From Botrimarina colliarenosi (GTDB taxonomy: Bacteria > Planctomycetota > Planctomycetia > Pirellulales > Lacipirellulaceae), in NCBI RefSeq assembly GCF_007859955.1, contig NZ_SJPR01000001.1:1121590-1185589 (forward strand): 64,000 bases of DNA. Direction: 5' to 3'. A program made the translations under genes and the position numbers. Positions 26,832 to 36,367 of the stretch are shown here, one piece after another. Under the pieces are notes generated by a model. That model was not told the DNA's origin. It saw nothing but the letters and a program-made list of their open reading frames with translations, and did not search any database. Every line of letters begins with the position of its first letter. The stretch's first letter is position 1.

Positions 26832-27887
26832 CTAGTGAGGGTCCGCAGGGCTCGCGGTCGACAGATCCGGTGTCGCCGGGGGCTCGGTGGGCCCGCCGTG
26901 GACGCCTTGGGGCGGTAGCGGGGCGCCCGGCGCCTCGGGCGGGGCGATCAGGTCGTAGTTGGGCTGGGGCATCCCCGGTTCGATTTCGGGCTGATCACCA
27001 CCCCGATCGGGGCGTCGCCGCCGCCGATCGCCTTCCCGTTCTGCCTCCTGCGGAACGCGGTTACGCTGTTCACCGGTGGACCGCCGGCGTTCCTGCAACT
27101 CCCGCTCTTGGCGGCGAATCCGCTGCTGGGCTTCGCCGAGCTCCTTCTGGAGCCGCTCGGCCCGCTCGTTCGCCTCGCCGATGGCCCGGCGGACCCGCTC
27201 AACCATGTGGGCGCGCTCGGCGGTTTGCGTGCGGTCGTCCTTCGCGCCATCGGCCGATTCGGGCCGCGACTTCTCTGCCTGGGCGGGTTCCTTTTCCTTG
27301 GTTTCCGCCACTTTCCGAGCCGAATCACGCAGCTTCCCGGCGGCCTGACGGAGCGCGTCGGCCTCGTCGTACCGTTCGCTCATTTCGAGCTCATGGGCCA
27401 TCTGGTCGAGCTGGAACGCCGACTCCCGCAGCATCACCTGCGGCGGACGGTTGGGCTGAGGTCGCCCGTAAGTTGGCGTGGTCGAACCTGACCAGCCGGA
27501 CCCGCCGGCGGGTTGGACGAAGCGCTGATGGCCGGGAGAAAGTGACCAAGGATTTGCCGACGGCGCCGTCGGCCAGCTCGTCGGCGAGTTCGCTCGATTG
27601 GAGGGTTCGTAGGGCTGGTCGTTGGCCCACGCCTGCGGCTGGGGCGTTTGATACTGGTTCTGGCTGGGAGGCGCTGACCAGTAGTCGTTGGCCAATTTCT
27701 GTTGACGCTGCTGTTGACCGTCCACACTCCGCAACGCTTCAGCAAACTCGTTTGGATTGGTGCTGAGGGGCGTACCCACCTGCTCGCGCAAGTCGGTGAT
27801 CTCTTGAACCATCCGCTCGGGTGGCGGGTCGCTGAACGCCGGAACGCCCGTCGTCAGGACCACAAGCATCGTGAGGACGCGCTGCAT
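26832..27887 (-). CDS. Secreted proline-rich coiled-coil protein of unknown function
   Basis: Unrecognised 351-residue protein. A probable Sec signal peptide (MQRVLTMLVVLTTGVPAFSD) is followed by a Gln/Pro/Ser-rich region (~50-150), then a helical charged segment with a likely coiled coil (~160-285: LDQMAHELEMSERYDEADAL; ERVRRAIGEANERAERLQKE; QQRIRRQERELQERRR) and a Pro-rich acidic tail. The phrase YDEADALRQAA resembles helical repeats of envelope proteins. It is the second gene of a probable two-gene unit with the upstream TPR protein (78 nt apart), both exported, so a shared periplasmic or cell-surface role is plausible. Confidence 0.7.
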   Translation of the reverse strand: MQRVLTMLVVLTTGVPAFSDPPPERMVQEITDLREQVGTPLSTNPNEFAEALRSVDGQQQRQQKLANDYWSAPPSQNQYQTPQPQAWANDQPYEPSNRANSPTSWPTAPSANPWSLSPGHQRFVQPAGGSGWSGSTTPTYGRPQPNRPPQVMLRESAFQLDQMAHELEMSERYDEADALRQAAGKLRDSARKVAETKEKEPAQAEKSRPESADGAKDDRTQTAERAHMVERVRRAIGEANERAERLQKELGEAQQRIRRQERELQERRRSTGEQRNRVPQEAEREGDRRRRRPDRGGDQPEIEPGMPQPNYDLIAPPEAPGAPLPPQGVHGGPTEPPATPDLSTASPADPH

Positions 27888-27943
27888 GACCGTTGCTCCG
27901 CCTTATTTGGGTTGCTATTCAGCTTGTCGTCCAACTTCGCGCT

Positions 27944-27970
27944 GCCCGAGGCTAGCGCCTGCGGCTCAAA
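27944..27970. repeat. Single arm of the GCTAGCC palindrome family overlapping a stop codon
   Basis: GCCCGAGGCTAGCGCCTGCG then GCTCAAA. Its terminal TCA is the reverse-strand TGA stop of the TPR gene. Related copies are at 31287, 41781, 45468, 47088 and 49640. Confidence 0.75.
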
Positions 27971-29975
27971 AATCGATCGACCGGGCGGGCGTTTCGTTGA
28001 CGACGGGGGCGACCGGCGCCTCCGGCTCGACCGTCGCCGCGTCCTTCTTATCCCCCTTCTTCTCGCCGTCAGCAATCTCGGCCGCCGCCTTGCTGGCCGG
28101 GCCCGAGACGCCTTGCTTCTGCAGCTCGCGCCACGGTTCGTGCGACTGGTAGCACCGCAGTTCGGCCTCGAGTTGGCCGTCGTAGCCGCCGAGCGTGTCG
28201 AGCTCGGTCGCCTTGGCGATCGCCTCTTCCGAGCGCTTGACCGCTTCGTCGAAGTCGCCCTTCTCGGCCAGCGACGCCGCGAGCGTGCTGAGGATGTGCG
28301 GCGCGCCGTACTCGGTCACCTCCGCCGCCTTGGTCGCCAACTCGACCGCCTTCTCGCCGTCGCGGACGTTGTCGTAGGGGCTCGTCGCCAGGGTCCAGGC
28401 GTAGTTGTTGAGCACGCCGGGGTCCATCGGGCTCTGCTCCAACGCGATCTCGAAGTCCTCGATCGCCTTCTCGTGCTCGCCCGCGTAGAGGTACATGTCG
28501 CCCCGCAGACGGCGGGCCAGCTCGTTCCCCTCGTCGAGTTCGAGCACCTTGGTGAGGACCTCGATCGCCTCGGGCGCCATCTGCTTGTCGGCGTAGAACG
28601 CCGCTAACTGCATCTGCAACTCGGGCCGGTTGGGGTCGATCGCCACCAGCTTCTCGAGCCACGCGACCGCCTCGTCGGTGCGATCGAGCTTGTCGAGCGT
28701 CTGCGCCTTCATCAGGTGCGCCCGCACCAGGCCGGGCTGCTGCTTGAGGATCGAATCGACGTCGGCCAGGGCGCGTTCGAACTCGTCGTTGGCGGTCAGC
28801 AGTTGCGCGCGGATCAGCAGCGAGGCGAGATTGTTCGGTTGCAGCTCCAGCGCCTTGTCGAGCTGGGCGATCGCCTCGTCGAGCTTGCCGAGCTGGCTGA
28901 AGACCTCGCCGCGGTACTGGTAGGGGCTCAGCAAATCAGGGGCGAGTTCCGACGCCCGGTCGAAACTCTCCAGCGCCTCTTCCTGCTTGTCCTGCATCAG
29001 CAGGGCGAGCGCCTTGAGCTCGTGGACCTTCGGGTTGTCGGGCGCCATCTCGATCGCCTTGTCGATGTCGGCGATGCACTCGTCGGCGCGGCCGTCGGCG
29101 CGGTGGGCTTGGGCGCGGAGCAGCAGGTACTCCGCTTTCGAGGGGTCGATCTCGACCGCCTTGTTGAAGTCTTCGAGCCGGTCGGCGGCGTTCTTCTGGG
29201 CGGCGCCGCGGAGGGCGTAAGCCTGCGCGATCGTCGTGGCGTCGGGCGCCTCGGCGTCGGGGTCTTCCTGTGCCGCCTCGGCGAGGCGGATCACCTGCGA
29301 CAGCGCGCGGCGGGCTTCGCTCGAGCTCCCCATCGGCAGCGACTGCAGCCGGCCGATCAACAGCCACGCCGTCGCCTGCGACTCGTCGAGCGAGACGATC
29401 CGCTGCAGGTCGGTGAGGGCGTACTGCCGGACCGTCAGCCAACGCGGGTCACGCCGCGGGTCGGTGATCGGCTGGCCGAGCACGACTTGCGAATAGCTGG
29501 CGGCGCGTTGCAACAGTGTGGCGACGAGCAGCTCCTCGGCGAATTCGGAGTTCTCCGAGTCGAGCCCCTCCTCGCGCGCCTCATCGAGCAGATCGACGAC
29601 TTCGTTGAGGTCCTTCAGCTCCTGGGCGTCGAGCTTCAGCTCGATGGCCCGGTTGAGGGCGTCGACGCCGGGGTTGTCGGGGTCTTCGGGGCTGGCGGGC
29701 GGCGCCGGCTTGTCGGCCGCGTCAGGTTTTTCCTCCGTGTCTTCCTTTCCCTCCGTCTCTTTCTTGTCGGTCTTCTCGCTGGGGGCCGACTCTTCGTCCT
29801 CGGCGGTGTCTTCCGAGGCCTCCACGGACGCGTCGTCGGCTTGCTCATCCGGCGCCGCGGCGGCGGTCTCGGCCGGGGCGACCGCGGCCTCCTGGGCCCA
29901 TGCCGGCTGGACGCCCCCCAGCAGGAGCGACAGGGTGATTGCTAGCGTCAGTTTCGTCAGCAGGTGGGTCGACAT
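27966..29975 (-). CDS. Secreted TPR-repeat protein
   Basis: A 669-residue exported protein. An N-terminal signal peptide ([20 protein letters not shown]) is followed by an acidic Ala/Glu/Lys-rich linker (~25-95) and then a long tetratricopeptide array of about ten units. Clear TPR phrases include [45 protein letters not shown] and [20 protein letters not shown]. The tail is charged and ends [19 protein letters not shown] proteins of this kind scaffold envelope complexes; the partner is unknown. It precedes the coiled-coil secreted protein and is divergent from ychF. Confidence 0.85.
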   Translation of the reverse strand: MSTHLLTKLTLAITLSLLLGGVQPAWAQEAAVAPAETAAAAPDEQADDASVEASEDTAEDEESAPSEKTDKKETEGKEDTEEKPDAADKPAPPASPEDPDNPGVDALNRAIELKLDAQELKDLNEVVDLLDEAREEGLDSENSEFAEELLVATLLQRAASYSQVVLGQPITDPRRDPRWLTVRQYALTDLQRIVSLDESQATAWLLIGRLQSLPMGSSSEARRALSQVIRLAEAAQEDPDAEAPDATTIAQAYALRGAAQKNAADRLEDFNKAVEIDPSKAEYLLLRAQAHRADGRADECIADIDKAIEMAPDNPKVHELKALALLMQDKQEEALESFDRASELAPDLLSPYQYRGEVFSQLGKLDEAIAQLDKALELQPNNLASLLIRAQLLTANDEFERALADVDSILKQQPGLVRAHLMKAQTLDKLDRTDEAVAWLEKLVAIDPNRPELQMQLAAFYADKQMAPEAIEVLTKVLELDEGNELARRLRGDMYLYAGEHEKAIEDFEIALEQSPMDPGVLNNYAWTLATSPYDNVRDGEKAVELATKAAEVTEYGAPHILSTLAASLAEKGDFDEAVKRSEEAIAKATELDTLGGYDGQLEAELRCYQSHEPWRELQKQGVSGPASKAAAEIADGEKKGDKKDAATVEPEAPVAPVVNETPARSIDF

Positions 29976-30152
29976 CGCGGGAGCGTCCTGGGAGGCGTTC
30001 GTGGCAGCAGCCGCATTATTACGGGCCGGCGCGCCGGAGACTACGCGCCTTCCGCCGGCTGCGGCTGTCTTCTGGGGCCGCGGCGGCCTAAAATCGCCGC
30101 CCCTGCCCTCTCCGGAACTCGAGTCCCTCGCCCCTTAACCCGCGTCCCTCCC

Positions 30153-31241
30153 ATGGAAGCCGGCATCGTTGGCCTGCCGAACGTCGGCAAAAGCACCCTG
30201 TTCAACGCCCTCACCTCGGCCGGGATCGCCAGCGAGAACTACCCGTTCTGCACGATCGAGCCCAACGTCGGCGCCGTCCCGGTGCCCGATCCGCGACTCG
30301 AGACGATCCAGTCCTTCATCAAGACCCAGAAGGTGATCCCCGCGATCCTCCAGCTGGTCGACATCGCCGGCATCGTCCGCGGCGCCAGCGAGGGTGAAGG
30401 CCTCGGCAACCAGTTCCTCACGCACATCCGCAACGTCGACGCCATCCTCCACGTCGTCCGCTGCTTCGACGACCCCGACATCATCCACGTCGAAGGCTCG
30501 GTCGATCCGATCCGCGACATCGAGACGATCGACACCGAGCTGATGCTGGCCGACCTGCAATCGGTCGAGCAGCAGATCCACAAAGCACAGAAGAACGCCC
30601 GCACCGGCGACAAAGACGCCAAGCGCAAGGTCGAGATCCTGCAGGAATGTCACGACCGTTTAGCGGCGGGAACACCGGTGCGCGGGCTCGTCTACGACGA
30701 CCCGGCGTCGGCGAAGATTCTGCGTGAATTGCAACTGCTCACGTCGAAGAGCGTTCTCTACATCGCCAACGTCGAAGAGGACGATTTGCTGGGCGAGGGC
30801 GAGCTCGTGAAGCGCGTCCGCGAGCGCGCCGCGGCCGAGCAGGGCGAGGTCGTGGCGGTCTGCGCGCGGCTCGAAGCGGAGTTATCGGAACTCGACGAAG
30901 CGGACCGGGCCGAGATGCTCGAGTCGGTCGGCCTCACCGAGCCGGCGCTGGCGTCACTCGCGCGGGCGGCCTACAAGCTGCTCGGCCTGCAGAGCTACTT
31001 CACCGCCGGCGAAAAAGAAGTCCGCGCCTGGACGATCCCCGTCGGCGCCACCGCCCCCCAAGCCGCCGGCGTGATTCACACCGACTTCGAGAAAGGCTTC
31101 ATCCGCTGCGAGACGTATTCTGTCGACGACCTGGTCGCGCTCCACACGGAGAAAGCGATCCGCGAAGCGGGCAAGATGCGAGTCGAGGGGAAGGCGTATG
31201 TGATGCGCGATGGGGATGTGTGTCATTTCTTGTTCAATTAG
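30153..31241 (+). CDS. ychF: Redox-regulated ATPase YchF (Obg family)
   Basis: Conserved cytoplasmic P-loop NTPase associated with ribosomes and stress responses. The 362-residue length matches the family (363 in E. coli). It has the G1 loop [15 protein letters not shown] right at the N-terminus, G3 [20 protein letters not shown], the non-canonical NVEE (in [10 protein letters not shown]) that gives YchF its ATP preference in place of NKxD, and a C-terminal TGS-like domain ([19 protein letters not shown] ... [10 protein letters not shown]). The frame is open upstream to 29964, but ATG 30153 matches the invariant [15 protein letters not shown] start. Confidence 0.96.
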   Translation: MEAGIVGLPNVGKSTLFNALTSAGIASENYPFCTIEPNVGAVPVPDPRLETIQSFIKTQKVIPAILQLVDIAGIVRGASEGEGLGNQFLTHIRNVDAILHVVRCFDDPDIIHVEGSVDPIRDIETIDTELMLADLQSVEQQIHKAQKNARTGDKDAKRKVEILQECHDRLAAGTPVRGLVYDDPASAKILRELQLLTSKSVLYIANVEEDDLLGEGELVKRVRERAAAEQGEVVAVCARLEAELSELDEADRAEMLESVGLTEPALASLARAAYKLLGLQSYFTAGEKEVRAWTIPVGATAPQAAGVIHTDFEKGFIRCETYSVDDLVALHTEKAIREAGKMRVEGKAYVMRDGDVCHFLFN

Positions 31242-31286
31242 GGACGAGTGGTTAGGGACGGGGGACGAGGGAAGCGCAAGCGACCT

Positions 31287-31314
31287 ATTGAGCCGTCGGC
31301 GCTAGCCGCGGGTG
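31287..31314. repeat. Single arm of the GCTAGCC palindrome family
   Basis: TTGAGCCGTCGGCGCTAGCC then GCGGGTGA, in the 86-nt gap between the convergent ychF and PEP-CTERM genes. No second arm is present here. Confidence 0.75.
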
Positions 31315-31327
31315 ACGGCGAGATAAG

Positions 31328-34300
31328 CTACCGCCGCCGCGTGAACCATCCCATCGCGATCGCCGCAAGGGCAATGGCATTCGGCTCGGGGATGGCGTCG
31401 ACCGTCAGCGCCCCGCCGTAGTTGGCGGCCCAAACATCGTAGTCGGCCGCGGTGACCGTGCCGGGCGTCGCTTGGTTCGGGAGGGTCACGCTCTGGCCGA
31501 GGTTGTCGCGCCAGACAGAGTAGTCGGCCGCATCGACGATGCCGTCGTCGTTGTAGTCGCCGGGGAGCGCCGGGAGCTGGCCGACGGTCAGCATCGTGTA
31601 ACCGGCCAAGTCGCCGGTTGTTTGGTACTCCAGCGTGTAGTCGTGGCCGTAGGTCGCGGCGGTGATCTCGGCCCAGTCGGCGAGGGCGTCGTCCCAATAG
31701 CGGATCGCTTTAGTTCCGTCGACCATCGCTAGAAAATCGGCGAGGGAGTCGTCGCCGGTGGCGTCGCTCGTTAGCGCGAGCATGCCGCCGGTTGCAATAT
31801 TTACGAAGCTGTCATGGCCACTCACGTCATCGTCAACCGAGAGTGAGCCAGCGACGCTGACGAGTCCGCCGTTTGAAATAGTCAGTGTACCGCTGCCCTG
31901 GTGACCGACGACCAAGTCGGAACTGTTGATCCATTGGGAGCCGCTTCCAGAGACCGTCGCCACTCCCTTGGAACCAGTGTTGTGGCCCAAAAAAACCAAT
32001 TCGACTTGTAACGGTTCCGCTCGACTGGACATCCATCTTACCGCTGCCGGAGCCACCGACAAATAGGTCAGCGCTGTTGTCCCACCGGGAGCCTGTTCCG
32101 GAAACCGTCGCCTCACCTGTGCTTCCGGAAAAGCTGCCCAGCGCACCTATGGTATTGCTGACCGCTCCGCCCGCCTGGATGCTGAGCTTCCCGCCGCCAT
32201 TGTTTCCAACTGAGAGGTACCCGTTGTTGATCCATTGGGAGCCGGGCCCGGAGACGGTCGCCTCACCGAGAGAGTTTTTAGAGAGGTAGCCGAGGTAGCT
32301 CTCTTCATTGGTGACGATTCCGCCCGATTGGATGTTGAGCGTACCGACGCCCTGATAACCAACGAGCAAGTTACCGGCGGTAGTCCAATGAGAGCCGGTT
32401 CCAGAAACCGTCGCTTCGCCGACGGAACCAGGGTAGTTGCCCAAGTAGCCCTTGGAATTGGTGACCGTTCCGCCGGCTTCGATGTTCAGCTTGCCGCTAC
32501 CCTGGTCACCGACGAACATGAAACCAGAATTGATCCATTGGGAACCTCCGCCGGTAACCGTCGCTTCGCCCTCGAAGCCAGGATTCACACCGAGTGTGCC
32601 AACACTGCTGGTGACCTTTCCGCCCGACTGAACGGTGAGGGTCCCGTTTCCGTAACGGCCGACTTGGAGAGAATTAGAGCTGTTCCATTGGGAACCGATA
32701 CCCGTGACCGTCGCAACGCCCTTGGAACCAGAATTGTATCCGACATATCCATACGAAGACTCCAGAGCGACTCCATCAGCGATGGTTAGACTCCCCACTC
32801 CTTTGTACCCCGCTCCGAGAACTCCTCCATCCGCGGTCACGTGGAGGACGCCGCCCGTAGCGAACAAAAGCAGACTTTGATTTCCGTGAGTTGCATCGAA
32901 GACCATGTCGCCATCGACGATCGCGCCTTCTGTCGCCGTGATTGTCCCGTCACCGCGCAGGTCTGACAGAGATGCGTACAACGTGCCGGTCGTAACCTGT
33001 CCCCCGTCTACGACGCGGAGTTTTCCACTGCCGGCCAGACCCACATAAAAGTCGCCGCGGTTGTTCCACTGAGATCCGATTCCAGAGACGATCGCCTCAC
33101 CTGTGGAGTCAGCGCTGCTCCCCAAGTATCCGGATGTGCTAGTGACCGTTCCACCCGCATCGATGGAAAGCGTCCCGACGCCCTGCTGACCGACGTAAAG
33201 AGTGCCGCGATTGATCCATTGAGAACTGGTGCCCGATACGGTCACTTCGCCTGTCGACCCTTGGTAACGGCCCAAGGACCCGGTGGTGCTGGTGACCAAT
33301 CCACTCGCTTGGATGCTCAGATCCCCGCTGCCGTCACGACCGATCAAGAGGGCTCCATCAATGTCCCATCGAGAGTCGGTTCCGGAAACGGTCACCTCGC
33401 CCGCGGAGCCAGCGTAGGAGCCCACACTGCTGTCGCGGCTGGTGACCATTCCGCCTTCAGCGATATTCAGAGTGCCGGCGCCCCGATTGCCGACGTAAAG
33501 AAATCCACCGTAATTGATCCATTCTGAGCCGGCGCCGGAGACCGTAACCTGCCCCGAAGAATCAGGAGAGTATCCCAGGAATCCGTGGCCGTTGCGAACC
33601 GTTCCGCCCGCGAGCACATTCAGTGTCCCACTGCCACCATACCCGACTCGCAATTCACCGTTATTGATCCACTGTGAATCGGCCCCGGAAACGGTTGCCT
33701 CGCCCGTAGAGCCCGAATTGACACCCAGGTTACCTATGTTATTGCTAGCCTTTCCCCCCGCCAAAATATTGAGCGTCGCCACGCCATTTGAACCAATATT
33801 TAGCAGGCCGTTGTTGATCCATTCAGAGCCGATTCCCGAGATCATTGCCAAGCCGGTGGAACCTGAAACGCGGGCAAGGAATCCGTTGCCATTGGTGACT
33901 ATTCCACCCGCCTGGATGTCTAACGTCCCACTGCCTCGACCACCAATGTAGAGTGAATTGGCGTTATTCCATTGAGAGCCGGTTCCCCAAACCATCGCTA
34001 CGCCGCTCGATGCAGACGAGTCACCAAGATAGCCGGCGCTGGTGCTGACGGTTCCGCCCGCTTGAACATCCAGAGTTCCTCTACCCTCGTATCCCAGGTA
34101 AAGAGATGGAGGGACTAATCCATTGAGAGCCAGTTCCTGAGACCGTCGCCTCGCCCATAGAGCTAGGACTATACCCCAGGTAGCCCGCACCCGATTTCAG
34201 ATCACTTCCTCCATCGACCGTGATGGTCCCATCAGAAGTTTTTCCAACGTAGCTCTGTGTACTGCTCGTCCACGTCGCAGGATCACCCGGTTCAATGTCG

Positions 34301-34392
34301 CCGCTCGAAGTAATCGCGGCCAACGCGGACGCAGGGCCGAGCACCGACCAAAGGGCGACGAGGAGCCAATGAAGAGCGACCGAGGATTTCAT
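31328..34392 (-). pseudogene. PEP-CTERM protein with T5SS/PEP-CTERM-associated repeats, two frameshifts
   Basis: A secreted surface protein read in three successive frames. It starts at ATG 34392 with a signal peptide (MKSSVALHWLLVALWSVLGP) and has about 14 units of ~50 residues of the form GTLxVxAGGxVTSxxGYLG, SGSTGEATVSGTGSQW, INNGxLYVG, which match the T5SS/PEP-CTERM-associated repeat. It ends with dockerin-like Asp loops (GDYNDDGIVDAADYSVWRDN) and the PEP-CTERM tail IPEPNAIALAAIAMGWFTRRR. The first frameshift (near 34107-34120, a likely extra base in the first repeat) and the second (an extra T in a T7 run, + strand A7 at 31989-31995) are both one-base. If both were corrected, the product would be about 1020 residues. 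GC content is lower than the flanks. It could be a decayed gene, a phase-variable gene, or an assembly error. Confidence 0.82.
31989..31995 (-). other. T7 homopolymer at the frameshift point
   Basis: Seven A on the + strand (T7 in the mRNA sense). With six T the frame reads IGFLGHNTGSKGVATVSG, matching the repeat consensus GYLGxxSGSxGEATVSG; with seven T it leaves the consensus after GFFG. The lesion is therefore placed to the base. Confidence 0.85.
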
Positions 34393-34553
34393 ACCCACCA
34401 CCGTACCAAGAAGGCAGAAGTAGGCGGTAGCGAGAGGACGTAAGATTTCGGGGATTGGGGACGTTTCCACTAATGCGAGCCCTCTCAACTTCGCATTACC
34501 ACGCTCCGTCGTGAGCATGGCGCCAGCCGTCAAACGGCTGGTACGATCCCCGC

Positions 34554-35393
34554 ATGATCTACCTTGCCACTTGCTCCGATCACCCCGCCGGCGTTCCGGA
34601 AGACCACCTGCTGCTGGAGGGCTTGGCGAGGAACGGACCGGCCGCGGCGATTCGGCCTTGGGACGACGGCGATTGGCGGCTGTCGAGCGGCGACCTCTGC
34701 GTCATCCGCTCGACTTGGAACTATGTCGATAAGCGGGACGAGTTTGCCTCGTGGCAGCGAGTTGTTGCTGCTCGCGGGCGGCTGGTGAATCCGCTCGACG
34801 TCATCGAGTGGAACATCGACAAGAAGCATCTGCTCGAGCTCCAGTCGCGCGGCGCGCCGACGGCGCCGACCGTGCTCGTCGCGGCGGGTGTGGCGTGTCG
34901 GCTTGAGGAGCACTTTGGCGCGTTCGGGTGTGAAGAGCTGGTCGTGAAGCCGACGGTGGGCGCTGGGTCGTCGGGGCTTGAGGTCTACTCGATGGTGGAC
35001 GCGCGGGGCGACGCGGGGCGGTCTTGGGCTTACGACGTGCTCTTGCAGCCGCTCGTGCCGGCGATTCGGACCGAGGGGGAGTGGTCGCTGGTCTTTGTGG
35101 CGGGCGTGTTCCAGCACGCGGTGCGGAAGCGGCCGGCGCGGGGCGACATCCGCTCGCAGCCCGAGTTTGGTGCGACGGTCACCGCTGAAGCGCCGCCTAA
35201 CCATGTGCTCGCCGCCGCGGAACAAACGATCGCCGCGGGACCGATGACGACGTTCGCGCGGATCGATCTGGTGGACAACAGCGGGACGGCGTTGCTGATG
35301 GAGGCGGAGTACATCGAGCCGCAGCTCTTCCTGGAGGGACAGCCGGCGACGGTGCGGGCGTTGGCGGAGGCGCTGACGGCGCTACACGGGTAG
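34554..35393 (+). CDS. ATP-grasp domain ligase
   Basis: A 279-residue ATP-dependent carboxylate-amine ligase-like protein, presumably cytoplasmic. The N-terminal part (LATCSDHPAGVPEDHLLLEG, VIRSTWNYVDKRDEFASW, NPLDVIEWNIDKKHLLEL) resembles the stand-alone ATP-grasp family that includes the cycloserine cyclo-ligase DcsG (from memory, moderate certainty). The ATP-grasp core has ELVVKPTVGAGSSGLEVYS and, near the end, FARIDLV and LLMEAEYIEPQLFL, the metal-binding acidic residues. No biosynthetic partner is adjacent, so the substrate is unknown. ATG 34554 is the family-consistent start. Confidence 0.82.
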   Translation: MIYLATCSDHPAGVPEDHLLLEGLARNGPAAAIRPWDDGDWRLSSGDLCVIRSTWNYVDKRDEFASWQRVVAARGRLVNPLDVIEWNIDKKHLLELQSRGAPTAPTVLVAAGVACRLEEHFGAFGCEELVVKPTVGAGSSGLEVYSMVDARGDAGRSWAYDVLLQPLVPAIRTEGEWSLVFVAGVFQHAVRKRPARGDIRSQPEFGATVTAEAPPNHVLAAAEQTIAAGPMTTFARIDLVDNSGTALLMEAEYIEPQLFLEGQPATVRALAEALTALHG

Positions 35394-35704
35394 CCGAGAT
35401 CAATTTCTCTCTGTGGGATTTCTCTCTGTGGGAGGGGTCTCCAGACCCCGATTACGCGCACCATGCCCTATTCGGCCACGAGCCATGCGCTATTTGGCCA
35501 AGAGGAACGTAATCGGCGTCGGAGACGCCGCCCGGACGGGGGGGAACCTGTTGACAGATGTTCCTGTGCCCCGTCGAATTAACGCCGCGGCGTCCCCAGG
35601 GCGTCCTGCGTAGACTTTGCAGGTTGGCCTATGGCAGCCCGACCGCACCGGTTTCAGGGCCGTGGCATGACCACGGTAATCGCGTGCCGAGGGAGGCCGA
35701 CTGA
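35394..35704. other. 311-bp intergenic region with palindrome and promoter-like pair
   Basis: Contains a tandem duplication of TTTCTCTCTGTGGGA (35404-35432), an imperfect inverted repeat (GGGGTCTCCAGACCCCG... at 35434-35456 against CGTAATCGGCGTCGGAGACG... at 35508-35529; each left arm is also self-complementary), and a promoter-like pair upstream of the phytochrome cassette. No coding potential is seen. Confidence 0.6.
35551..35579 (+). promoter_or_regulatory. Candidate sigma70-type promoter for the phytochrome operon
   Basis: A perfect -35 TTGACA (35551-35556), a 17-nt spacer and TCGAAT (35574-35579, four of six -10 positions). It lies about 125 nt upstream of the heme oxygenase start. Confidence 0.45.
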
Positions 35705-36367
35705 GTGGAAGATAATTCGCTAGCGATGTCGATCGCCGCCACGGAGCGGCCGCTCGAGACCGCCCCACCTGCGAGCGTGACGGGCGCGGGCGCCCTTCGG
35801 CGAGCCACGGCTGGCGCCCATGCCGCAGTGGAGAAAGCCGTCGACTGGAACTACTGGCTAGGCGGCCGGTCGCCCTACGTCGAGTTCCTCCAGCGGCTCA
35901 CCCGATTAATTGGCGCCGCCGATGCGGCGAACGAGAGCCAACTCGCCAGCCCTCCCGAGTGGTTCCGGCGTCGCCGGACGGCCGAGACGATTCGCCGCGA
36001 TCTTTCGTCGCTAGCGGGCGAGCCAGCAGCCGGGGCGGGGCGATCTGGGACCCCCCGCGACAAGAGCGACGCGGGTTTCGACTGGGTCGACTGCTCGGCC
36101 AAGGCGGCCGGCGTCCTCTACGTGCTGGAGGGCTCGGCCCAGGGGGGCGCGATCCTTGCGAAGATCGTCCAAGATCGCCTCGGCGTCACGCGCGATACCG
36201 GCGGCGCCTATCTCTATGGTTACGGCCCCGGCGCCCATGAGCACTGGTCGCAGGTGCGCCGGTGGCTCGATCAACTACTCGCGACTCCGGAAGAGACCGC
36301 CAACGCTGCGGCGGCGGCGAATCGTACTTTCAACCTGTATGCCGAATGCCTTGGGGCGCCCAAATGA
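35705..36367 (+). CDS. bphO: Biliverdin-producing heme oxygenase
   Basis: A 220-residue heme oxygenase that would open heme to biliverdin, the chromophore of the adjacent phytochrome. Family features are LRRATAGAHAAVEKAVDW with the expected proximal His, then YVEFLQRLTRLIG, and the distal-helix-like VLYVLEGSAQGGAILAK. The GTG at 35705 and ATG at 35726 are both possible starts; the heme-ligand region is unaffected. The stop overlaps the phytochrome ATG (ATGA), so chromophore and apoprotein synthesis are likely coupled. A Gly/Ala/Arg-rich insertion near residues 100-115 is slightly unusual. Confidence 0.9.
   Translation: MEDNSLAMSIAATERPLETAPPASVTGAGALRRATAGAHAAVEKAVDWNYWLGGRSPYVEFLQRLTRLIGAADAANESQLASPPEWFRRRRTAETIRRDLSSLAGEPAAGAGRSGTPRDKSDAGFDWVDCSAKAAGVLYVLEGSAQGGAILAKIVQDRLGVTRDTGGAYLYGYGPGAHEHWSQVRRWLDQLLATPEETANAAAAANRTFNLYAECLGAPK

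Noticed and set aside
29964..30152. Upstream extension of the ychF frame
   Set aside because: The family starts at [15 protein letters not shown]; the extension is Gly/Arg/Pro-rich and overlaps the TPR gene start region.
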